35,700 nt of DNA from Saprospiraceae bacterium (GTDB lineage Bacteria; Bacteroidota; Bacteroidia; Chitinophagales; Saprospiraceae): assembly GCA_016787285.1 (NCBI GenBank), contig JAEUUV010000137.1:1-35700 (forward strand). The letters are read 5' to 3'. Within the stretch, counting starts at the first letter, position 1; each line of letters begins with the position of its first letter. The position numbers and the translations under genes are program-made. Below are positions 16,069 through 22,960 of the stretch, piece by piece. The notes beneath the pieces were generated by a model that was not told the origin of the DNA, did not search any database, and saw nothing but the letters and a program-made list of their open reading frames with translations.

Positions 16069-16989
16069 TTATTTGCCTTTTTTAGCGGGTTGCTTTTCCT
16101 GCTTTTGCTGCGGGTAAAAATCGTCCGGGGTTGTCGTGTCTTCGGCGCAAAGACCGTTCTGGTACAGAAAATACTTTTGCGATTCCGGACTTAGTCCCAG
16201 TAGGTCGCGGCCCATCTGGAAGGCTTTTTCATAGTTTTTATCCAATGCCAGAGCGGCGTAAAAACCGCTGGAAAAACTGATTGCCTCCTCGTCGCTCACC
16301 ATGCCCCGGATACCGACGGCATACGGAATGACGCGGGAAATCACCTTGGAGAACAGGTTGGAGGTGCCGGTATTGAAAAACACGCACTCGACCGAATCCT
16401 TGAGCATCTTGAACGCCGGCGCTAAAAACTCGTACGGGATCATGTACGACGTGTGCTCGTGCTTTTGCAGCAGGTACACACCCGCCTCTTCCGAAAACCC
16501 GGACATATGGATGATATTTGGTTTCTCCCGGTAGATGGCCTCAAAAAAGGTATCGAGCGTCACGTCGAATTCCTCGGTGATGCTGAATCGGTCGCGGTGG
16601 TTTTTGAAAATTTTGCGGATTTCGAGGTATTCCTTTTCCAATTGGAGGTGCGAGGGGGCGTCCACGGGGTTGGCGGCCAGAAACAGGAGTTTGGTTTTCG
16701 GGCCTTCGTGCTCGGAGTCGCTCGGCATGGCCCCGCCCGACAGCAGTCCTTCCGACTGCATTTGATCAAGCAGGCTCAGGAGGCCGTAGTTTACTTTGGT
16801 GAGTGTGGACATGTGCGAGGAGGCATCTGTCAGGCCCATCGCATAGGCGAAATTGGCCTGCGCATACTGCCCGCTCAGTTGCATCACGCCGTTTTTGATA
16901 TCGCTGTTCCCCGATGCCAGACGCGACATCTGGCTGATGGCTTCCTGGGTTTTTCCTTCCCCGATCAGGCCTTTGATTGTGTTGAGCAT
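16069..16989 (-). CDS. EAD11 domain fused to a catalytically dead CHAT domain
   Basis: The protein has 306 residues from ATG 16989; the 49 residues upstream in frame are not hydrophobic or conserved in appearance. Residues 1-77 match EAD11 (IKGLIGEGKTQEAISQM, VMQLSGQYAQ, LTKVNYGLLSLLDQM). Residues about 98-265 match a CHAT caspase-like domain: KTKLLFLAANPVDAP, LQLEKEYLEIRKIF, PNIIHMSGF, VECVFFNTGTSN, VIPYAVGIRGMVSDEEAI and FSSGFYAALA. In active CHAT proteins the middle motifs read roughly HFSGHG and LNACYS. Here the catalytic His is Phe165 and the catalytic Cys is Gly208. A basic Lys/Gln tail ends the protein. It is probably cytoplasmic, with no signal peptide. It is the second EAD11 protein of the locus. 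A likely non-enzymatic scaffold or sensor role is inference. A near-match -7 box (TACCTTGG) lies at 17025-17032. Confidence 0.85.
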   Translation of the reverse strand: MLNTIKGLIGEGKTQEAISQMSRLASGNSDIKNGVMQLSGQYAQANFAYAMGLTDASSHMSTLTKVNYGLLSLLDQMQSEGLLSGGAMPSDSEHEGPKTKLLFLAANPVDAPSHLQLEKEYLEIRKIFKNHRDRFSITEEFDVTLDTFFEAIYREKPNIIHMSGFSEEAGVYLLQKHEHTSYMIPYEFLAPAFKMLKDSVECVFFNTGTSNLFSKVISRVIPYAVGIRGMVSDEEAISFSSGFYAALALDKNYEKAFQMGRDLLGLSPESQKYFLYQNGLCAEDTTTPDDFYPQQKQEKQPAKKGK

Positions 16990-17151
16990 GGGCTGTTGCC
17001 GGTAATATGGTAAAAAATTGCCGGCCAAGGTAAAACATGCCTGTGAATATCCCGAAGGGTTTATCGCACCTTTGCCCAGACTGCTTCGGCAAAGAAGGCA
17101 AAATCTGTTTTGCAAACACCGTTCAACACCCTGCACTTTTTTTTCTTGCGT

Positions 17152-18123
17152 ATGCGCTATTGGTTTATCTGGACTTTACTCTTGCCCGGCTCCGTGGTTG
17201 CCCAAAAGGTATCCGACATCGAAACCTCCGACATAACCCGCTTCTGGATGGCATATGACAAACTTCCCGAGGCAAAAACCAATCAGGACAGCGTGCGAAT
17301 CATTCAGGAGGAGTACCTCAACAAGGCATCGGCAGGTTTTCGGGAATTCATTCGCCTGCGAAACTTTACGGCACAGGAATACGTGGCGTTGTTGGGTGCA
17401 CACCCCAGGTTTTGGGTTTCCACCAGACCTCTGACGGAAAAAATTGTGCAAAGGGTCCCGGAAATCAATCAGGTATTGGATTCGATGCAAAAGATACTGC
17501 CCGACTTCGAAAGGCCCGGCGTTTGTTTTGCCATCGGTTGTATGCGTACAGGAGGCACCACCACGGAGCGACTCATCCTGATCGGCTCGGAAATTGCGGC
17601 GGCAGACAGTACCACGGACAAATCTGAGGTAAATGCGTGGCTGAAGAGTGTGCTGGGGCAAACCGGCGATATTGTTTCCATGGTGGCGCACGAAGCCGTG
17701 CATACCCGGCAAAAAGGATTTCCATTATTTGAAATCTTTTCGCTCGCCAAACACAAGCGCCTGAATTTGCTGAATACGGCCATCGTGGAAGGAAGCGCAG
17801 ATTTTATTACAGCCCAACTACTTGGACACCATATCAATGCCCGGTTGCACACCTATGGAAGCGCCAACCACTGCCTGCTTTTGCGCGAGTTTTTCAAAGA
17901 CTACGAGGCAAAGCCCTTCGATGTATCCAGGTGGCTTTACAACGGAAACAATTCAAAAGACAGGCCTGCCGATCTGGGATATTATATTGGGTATCAAATC
18001 AGCGAGGCATTTTACAATCAGGCTTCCGACAAAAAAAGGGCGTTGAAGACGTTGCTTCGACGCGGGAAATACAAAAAAGTGTTCCGAAAAAGCAAAATAG
18101 ACGCGAGCAATTGCGTGGATTAA
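17152..18123 (+). CDS. Exported DUF2268-like zinc protease
   Basis: The protein has 323 residues from ATG 17152, with a short signal peptide MRYWFIWTLLLPGSVVAQ. The metal-binding motif is MVAHEAVHTRQ (His180, Glu181, His184), followed by VEGSADF with Glu213 as the likely third ligand. Later the phrase DLGYYIGYQISEAFYNQ (275-291) is typical of DUF2268 predicted Zn-dependent proteases. The protein is probably periplasmic or surface located. It is transcribed divergently from the EAD11-pseudoCHAT gene across 162 bp. A CACCTTTG sequence around 17069-17076 is a one-mismatch -7 candidate. The upstream in-frame Met at 17110 was rejected because the signal peptide starts at 17152. Whether it belongs to the EAD11 locus is unknown. 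Confidence 0.75.
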   Translation: MRYWFIWTLLLPGSVVAQKVSDIETSDITRFWMAYDKLPEAKTNQDSVRIIQEEYLNKASAGFREFIRLRNFTAQEYVALLGAHPRFWVSTRPLTEKIVQRVPEINQVLDSMQKILPDFERPGVCFAIGCMRTGGTTTERLILIGSEIAAADSTTDKSEVNAWLKSVLGQTGDIVSMVAHEAVHTRQKGFPLFEIFSLAKHKRLNLLNTAIVEGSADFITAQLLGHHINARLHTYGSANHCLLLREFFKDYEAKPFDVSRWLYNGNNSKDRPADLGYYIGYQISEAFYNQASDKKRALKTLLRRGKYKKVFRKSKIDASNCVD

Positions 18124-18186
18124 GCGGGTATTCGCATACCGTCGTTCGGGTACGATTTTTGTCCGCTGCATCAACAAACCCGATAT

Positions 18187-18194
18187 TACCTTTG
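18187..18194 (+). promoter_or_regulatory. Candidate -7 box for the REC-AraC gene, TACCTTTG
   Basis: TACCTTTG matches TAnnTTTG exactly and lies 38 nt before the ATG at 18233. The nearest upstream TTTG (18158-18161) is 25 nt away, longer than the usual 17-23. Confidence 0.42.
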
Positions 18195-18232
18195 CCAACG
18201 GCTGTTACTGCCCTGCTCCACTCCGACACATA

Positions 18233-19768
18233 ATGCGCCAACTTGTCCTTTTTGTTCTGCCGATTTTGTTTGCCGGAGGCTCTGCCGCCCTGCAAGCCCA
18301 GACGCGCACCGACTCGCTGGATCAGGCCCTGGCACTCATCGCCGAACTGGTGGAGGCCGACAATTTCGAAGAGGCCCAGGTAGAAGCCGCCAACCTGCGC
18401 GAATACCTGCAACGCCGGGCACTACCCTGCCCCGCCGAATCGGTGCCGCTGTTGCTGAATATTTACCAGAAAAACCGCGATAAAAAGAGCGCGCGTGATT
18501 TCCTCGACGAAGCCCGTGCCGGCGCCCGAAACCAGCCGGACGAATCGGGACGCGTCGAACTGCTGGCTGCACTTGCCGACGGGTATGCCGACTGGAATCG
18601 GCCCGAAAACGCGCTCGCCTGCCTGCGCGAACTAATCGCAACCAAAGACTCCCTCGCCGAGCGCGAACGCCGCGCCGACTTGCTGGCGCTGCAAACACAA
18701 CTCGACTCGCTGACGGCATTACGACGCACCGCCTCCCCCCCGTCTTTGGGAGAGACACCGATACCGCGCACATTTTTGTTGGCAATGGGGGGCGGAGCAT
18801 TAGCCGTCATCCTGCTGCTGCTCTACCGCAACCGACGGGCTGTACGCCGCTGGCGCAAATTGGTGGCCAAACGCGAACTGGAAATAGACTTCCTGCGCTC
18901 CGAGCGGTTTTCCGACACCTTCTCGATGGAGCCGGTAGCGCCCGAAACGAACCTGCCGGTATCACCCGCCGGTTTTGAGCAAACCAGCCACGCTCGTCCC
19001 GGAAACCACCGCCCCGACAAAACGGCCCTGCTCATCGAACCTAACCGGCAAATCGTGCTCTACCTCAAGTCGCTGCTGACCGATCGCTTTGAAGTGGAAA
19101 CAGCAACGACTGCCGGCGAGGGCCTGCTGGCTGCATCCAACCACCTGCCCGACCTCATCGTGTGCGATGCCGTGCTGAACGGCCAAACCGGCATTGACGT
19201 GGTGCGGCAGATCAAACTCGCCGAACGGACCAACCATATCCCGGTGATCCTGCTTACCGAGCGCTACGGCAACGAAGGTAAATTAGACGCCCTGCGCGCC
19301 GGCGCCGACGCCTGGTTTGCCCGCCCCGTACTCGACCGTGAACTCGACTCCTCGGTAACGCTCCTGCTGGATGCCCACCAAAAGCAGCACGCCGAATTCG
19401 CCCGCTTCCTGCACCTGTATTTTTCCGAAAACCGCATCCCCATCGGGGATCCGTTCCTCGCCAAGGTGGTGACGCACATTGAGCAAAACCTGAGCGATCC
19501 CGATTTTATGGCCGACGATCTGGCCCGCAAGATGCAGTTGCACAAGCAGCATTTTTTCAAAAAACTGCACGTCCTCACCGGCAAGGAACCCGCGCAACTC
19601 CTTCGCGAAATGCGGCTGGAAAAGGCCCGGTCGCTGCTCGAAATTCGGGCCGGCACGCCGCAAACCATCGCCGAATTAGTCGGCTTTTCCAGTGCCGGTA
19701 CCTTTGCGCTGGCGTTCAAGGAATATTTCGGTGAAAACACCCTGCTGCTGCGGATGCCGGGGAAATAG
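18233..19768 (+). CDS. Membrane-anchored receiver-AraC transcription regulator without a kinase domain
   Basis: The protein has 511 residues. The N-terminal signal is MRQLVLFVLPILFAGGSAALQAQ. Residues 28-165 are a helical, TPR-like periplasmic segment (EADNFEEAQVEAANLREYL, GYADWNRPENALACLRELI). One membrane helix lies at about 180-198, followed by a basic stop-transfer stretch (RNRRAVRRWRK). A receiver domain spans about 263-380 with Asp312 (LIVCDAVL) and Thr342 (ILLTER). The first acidic pair is Glu269-Pro270 and the usual Lys is Arg364 (FARPV), so the phosphorylation site is partly degenerate. An AraC-type HTH lies at about 405-505 (DDLARKMQLHKQHFFKKL, IAELVGFSSAGTFALAFKEY). The layout resembles Bacteroidota hybrid two-component proteins with the kinase module missing. 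The adjacent GH53 gene converges, so regulation of that gene is possible but unproven. Confidence 0.88.
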   Translation: MRQLVLFVLPILFAGGSAALQAQTRTDSLDQALALIAELVEADNFEEAQVEAANLREYLQRRALPCPAESVPLLLNIYQKNRDKKSARDFLDEARAGARNQPDESGRVELLAALADGYADWNRPENALACLRELIATKDSLAERERRADLLALQTQLDSLTALRRTASPPSLGETPIPRTFLLAMGGGALAVILLLLYRNRRAVRRWRKLVAKRELEIDFLRSERFSDTFSMEPVAPETNLPVSPAGFEQTSHARPGNHRPDKTALLIEPNRQIVLYLKSLLTDRFEVETATTAGEGLLAASNHLPDLIVCDAVLNGQTGIDVVRQIKLAERTNHIPVILLTERYGNEGKLDALRAGADAWFARPVLDRELDSSVTLLLDAHQKQHAEFARFLHLYFSENRIPIGDPFLAKVVTHIEQNLSDPDFMADDLARKMQLHKQHFFKKLHVLTGKEPAQLLREMRLEKARSLLEIRAGTPQTIAELVGFSSAGTFALAFKEYFGENTLLLRMPGK

Positions 19769-19797
19769 TTTTGAGTTTTGAGTTTTGAGTTTTGAGT
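19768..19797. repeat. Four GTTTTGA heptamers at the gene 3' end
   Basis: Starting at the final G of the REC-AraC stop codon, GTTTTGA is repeated four times. The same heptamer is found in the arrays at 14369 and 35255. A further TCGTACTTCGC direct repeat (19843 and 19857) fills part of the gap before the convergent GH53 gene. Confidence 0.85.
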
Positions 19798-19867
19798 TGC
19801 GTGAATACACTCTCATGTAATGACCTCCGCTTACCTCGTAAGTCGTACTTCGCAAATCGTACTTCGC

Positions 19868-21046
19868 CTACTTTCCTTCCAGCAGCCAGCGCATACCGCC
19901 GTCTGGCATGGCGTTGTTTTGAAAATCGAAAAACGCAGCGTGCTCCTGGTGCGAACCCTGCCCCCATGGCGTCCAGCAGGGCGACGACACCCACGACGGC
20001 TCCCAGTACAGTACCCCTGAACCGCCCCGGCGCTTCACTTCGGCGGTCAGGTCGGCCAGCCAGCGGTACTGCGCATCGGGGCTGGGCGGCGCGTAGTCGG
20101 GATGTGTTTCGCTGATGATATTGCTTGCGTTGTCGTTGTGGTCGTTGGTCCAGATGTAGCCGGTTTCGAAGATCATCACCGCCTTGTCCGGGTATTGTTT
20201 GCGCAATTGCTCGATCACGTTTCCAGCCTGAACGATGGTGATCGGTTTGTGCCAGGCCCAGTAATACGACATGCCGATCACGTCGAAGTCGGTTACGCCG
20301 TTGGCGCTGAATGCAGCCATTAGTCCGGGTGTTTTGGATGGATCGGCGATGTGCAGTGCGGAACGGATCGGTTTCCCTGTGTTTTTTTCCGCATCCCGCA
20401 CGGCTTTGAATCCGGCTATGAAAAGCGGGGCGTTGCGTTTCCAGTCCATCGGTACACCGGCGGCATCGTCTTGCGGGGAAAGGACAATCGGGCGGTTGAC
20501 TTCGTTTCCGACTTGCACCATATCGGGCAACAAACCTTCGGTGTTCAGGCCGACGAGGGTTTGGAACACATAGTTGTACACCGAATCTTGCAAGGCGGGA
20601 AGGTTGCCGACCACGGGCAGCCAGGCCGCCGGCGCCAGTTGGCGTTGCGGATCGGCCCAGATATCGGACAAGTGAAAATCCAGCAGCACGGCCATACCAG
20701 CATCTTTGGCGCGCCGGATGCTGCGGCGCACGTCGGCGAGATCGGAGTAGCGTTTGCCCTGATTCAGCGTATCGTACCAGGAGGGCGTGTGCCACAGACG
20801 CAGGCGCACGAGGTTACAACCGTTGTCGGCAAACATCCGGTAGGGGTCTTTGGGCTGGTTATTTTCCCGGTACACCACGCCGCAGTCCTCCATTTCGTTG
20901 GTGTACGACAGGTCGGCGCCCCGGTAAAACTTCGGTTCCTCCGGCGTAGGCGCCGGGGTGTTTTCCTGCGCGCAGGAGATTGGGAGCATCGGGAGCAACA
21001 AGAGGGCGGTTTGAAAAAAACGGTGTAGCATCATGTTTTTGAACAT
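19868..21046 (-). CDS. GH53 arabinogalactan endo-beta-1,4-galactanase, lipoprotein
   Basis: This enzyme cleaves beta-1,4-galactan in pectic arabinogalactan. Of 392 residues, 1-24 are a lipoprotein signal with lipobox LPISC (Cys25), so it is anchored to a membrane. The GH53 phrases are present: FYRGADLSYTNEMEDCG (40-56), CNLVRLRLWHTP (77-88), MAVLLDFHLSDIWADP (118-133), VQVGNEVN with acid/base Glu182, GMSYYWAWH (258-266) and MIFETGYIW with nucleophile Glu294. In-frame Met codons at 21034 and 21031 are alternative starts. The gene follows glycerol kinase by 23 nt on the same strand and is probably cotranscribed, which is an odd pairing. No SusC/SusD genes are present, so this is not a standard polysaccharide utilisation locus. 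Confidence 0.93.
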   Translation of the reverse strand: MFKNMMLHRFFQTALLLLPMLPISCAQENTPAPTPEEPKFYRGADLSYTNEMEDCGVVYRENNQPKDPYRMFADNGCNLVRLRLWHTPSWYDTLNQGKRYSDLADVRRSIRRAKDAGMAVLLDFHLSDIWADPQRQLAPAAWLPVVGNLPALQDSVYNYVFQTLVGLNTEGLLPDMVQVGNEVNRPIVLSPQDDAAGVPMDWKRNAPLFIAGFKAVRDAEKNTGKPIRSALHIADPSKTPGLMAAFSANGVTDFDVIGMSYYWAWHKPITIVQAGNVIEQLRKQYPDKAVMIFETGYIWTNDHNDNASNIISETHPDYAPPSPDAQYRWLADLTAEVKRRGGSGVLYWEPSWVSSPCWTPWGQGSHQEHAAFFDFQNNAMPDGGMRWLLEGK

Positions 21047-21069
21047 TGAACGTGAAGAACGGGCAGGTT

Positions 21070-22572
21070 TTATTCCTCCCAGTCGAAGGATTTTTCCACG
21101 GCTTTGTGCCAGTACATATCGAATAGTCGGCGTTCCTGACTGGAGATTTGCGGTTCCCAGGTTTTGTCCACGCTCCAGTTTTTGCGGATTTCTTTGGGGC
21201 CGCTCCAGTACCCAACGGCCAGGCCGGCGGCATAGGCGGCGCCGAGTGCGGTGGTTTCGATCATTTTGGGCCGGATGACCGGTACCTGCAGCATATCGGC
21301 CTGAAACTGCATGAGCAACTCGTTGACGACCATGCCGCCGTCCACGCGCAGGTTGGCGAGTTTGATGCCGGAGTCCTGTTCCATTGCGCGCAGCACTTCG
21401 AATGTTTGGAAAGCCGTGGCTTCGAGCACGGCTCGGGCAAGGTGTCCTTTATTGACAAAGCCGGTGAGTCCGGCGATAATGCCGCGGGCCGAGGCATTCC
21501 AATACGGGGCGTACAGGCCTGAAAAAGCAGGCACGAAATACACGCCACCGTTGTCGTCCACGGACCGGGCGAGGGCTTCAATTTCGCTGCTGTCCCGGAT
21601 CAGGCCGAGGTTGTCGCGCAGCCATTGCACGAGCGCACCGGCCACGGCCACCGAGCCTTCGAGAGCATAGCGGGGTTTGTCGCGGTCGAATTGGTAGGCG
21701 ATGGTCGTGAGCAAGCCGCATTGGGAAGGCACTATTTTGGTACCGGTGTTCATCAGCAGGAAGCAGCCGGTACCGTAAGTATTTTTTGCTTCACCGGGTT
21801 CGAGGCAGGCTTGCCCGAGCAGTGCTGCCTGCTGATCGCCGATTGCTCCGGAGAGCGGTACGCCGCGCAAAGGTTCGGCAGTTATAGTGGCGAGAAACCT
21901 GCTGCTGGGCACGATTTCCGGCAGCATGTCGGGAGGTATTTGCAGGCGAAGTAAAATTTCATCCTCCCAAGTGCCTTTGAAAATATTGAACAACTGCGTG
22001 CGTGAGGCATTGGTCATGTCGGTGACATGCAGGCCGCCCTTAGGTCCGCCGGTCAGGTTCCAGATCAGGTAGGAATCCATTGTTCCGAACAAGGCAATAC
22101 CTTTTTCAGCGTCGCGGCGCAGGTTGGGAATATTGTCCAGAAGCCAGCGCAGTTTGAGTGCGCTGAAGTAGGTTGCCAGAGGCAGGCCGGTGGTGATGCG
22201 GTACCAGTCATCGTCAATTTCCTGTGCCTGATAGTAGCGCACCAGATCGCCGGTACGGGTGTCTTGCCAGACGATGGCGTTGTAGTAAGGCCTGCCGGTT
22301 TTGCGGTTCCATACCACAGTGGTTTCGCGCTGGTTGGTAATACCGGCAGCGGCGATATCGTCCACCCCTATGCTGCGGGCAATGCGCGCCTGCGCGATTA
22401 CTTCCAGCGTGTTTTTCCAGATTTCCACAGGGTCATGCTCCACCCACCCCGGTTTGGGATAGATTTGCTCGTGTTCTTTCTGACCCGAGGAAACTATCCG
22501 GCCCATTCGGTCAAAGATGATGCAACGGGTGCTGGTCGTGCCCTGATCAATGGCTACAACGTACTTCTTCAT
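21070..22572 (-). CDS. glpK: Glycerol kinase
   Basis: This cytosolic FGGY-family kinase makes sn-glycerol-3-phosphate from glycerol and ATP. It has 500 residues from ATG 22572, where the family start [16 protein letters not shown] is found. The upstream open frame (to 22671) runs through repeats and was rejected. Conserved parts include the phosphate loop DQGTTSTR (9-16), glycerol-binding GITNQRETT (77-85) and VWQDTRT, catalytic Asp246 in [25 protein letters not shown], and the FGGY C-terminal signature around [15 protein letters not shown]. No glpF or glpD is adjacent. A TACATTTG -7 box lies 5 nt upstream of the start, suggesting a leaderless message. The GH53 gene follows at 23 nt. Confidence 0.96.
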   Translation of the reverse strand: MKKYVVAIDQGTTSTRCIIFDRMGRIVSSGQKEHEQIYPKPGWVEHDPVEIWKNTLEVIAQARIARSIGVDDIAAAGITNQRETTVVWNRKTGRPYYNAIVWQDTRTGDLVRYYQAQEIDDDWYRITTGLPLATYFSALKLRWLLDNIPNLRRDAEKGIALFGTMDSYLIWNLTGGPKGGLHVTDMTNASRTQLFNIFKGTWEDEILLRLQIPPDMLPEIVPSSRFLATITAEPLRGVPLSGAIGDQQAALLGQACLEPGEAKNTYGTGCFLLMNTGTKIVPSQCGLLTTIAYQFDRDKPRYALEGSVAVAGALVQWLRDNLGLIRDSSEIEALARSVDDNGGVYFVPAFSGLYAPYWNASARGIIAGLTGFVNKGHLARAVLEATAFQTFEVLRAMEQDSGIKLANLRVDGGMVVNELLMQFQADMLQVPVIRPKMIETTALGAAYAAGLAVGYWSGPKEIRKNWSVDKTWEPQISSQERRLFDMYWHKAVEKSFDWEE

Positions 22573-22577
22573 TCGGG

Positions 22578-22585
22578 CAAATGTA
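22578..22585 (-). promoter_or_regulatory. Candidate -7 box for glpK, TACATTTG
   Basis: On the minus strand TACATTTG matches TAnnTTTG and is followed by only five bases before ATG. Transcription would begin at or next to the start codon. Confidence 0.45.
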
Positions 22586-22625
22586 TAGAAAAAGAGGTTG
22601 AGCGGGTTTAACGGGTTGAGCGGGG

Positions 22626-22845
22626 TGCCTCGGAAAGCCCCGAAGGGGCGCCATATCCAAAAGCAGGGCATCGCCCTGCCGGAGTCCGCGTCTGGATGGA
22701 TAAGCCCTGAAAGGGCGATATAGTGGGCGAAGTAACATCAGGGAAAGACCATGTCGCCCTTTCAGGGCTTCTCTCTTAGAGTATGCCGAAGAGCAGGGCG
22801 ATGCCCTGCTTTCGGATATGGCGCCCCTTCGGGGCTTTCCGAGGC
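22626..22845. repeat. Nested palindromic repeat cluster upstream of glpK
   Basis: Outer arms 22626-22679 and 22793-22845 are nearly exact reverse complements. Each contains smaller palindromes (GCAGGGCATCGCCCTGC and GCCCCGAAGGGGC). Inside, 22702-22717 (AAGCCCTGAAAGGGCG) is inverted at 22755-22770. The same GCCCTGAAAGGGC motif occurs at 5191. No coding frame is credible here. The element resembles dispersed intergenic repeats such as REP/BIME, but the family is not identified. Confidence 0.88.
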
Positions 22846-22847
22846 TA

Positions 22848-22955
22848 CCCCGTTCACCCCGCTCAACCCGTTCAACCCGCTCACCCCGCTCAACCCGCTC
22901 AACCCGTTAAACCCGTTCAACCCGTTCAACCCGCTCAACCCGTTCAACCCGTTAA
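22848..22955. repeat. About twelve 9-bp tandem repeats (AACCCGYTC type)
   Basis: Units such as ACCCGTTCA, ACCCGCTCA and ACCCGTTAA run head to tail up to the 3' end of the 22961 gene. A short inverted remnant of the same units lies at 22599-22625, on the other side of the palindrome cluster. The short frames here ([10 protein letters not shown]) are repeat artefacts. Confidence 0.85.
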
Positions 22956-22960
22956 ACCTC

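Noticed and set aside
19868-22572. Polysaccharide utilisation locus built on the GH53 gene and the REC-AraC regulator
   Set aside because: No SusC/SusD pair, transporter or further glycosidase is in the window, and the regulator lacks the kinase domain of typical hybrid regulators.
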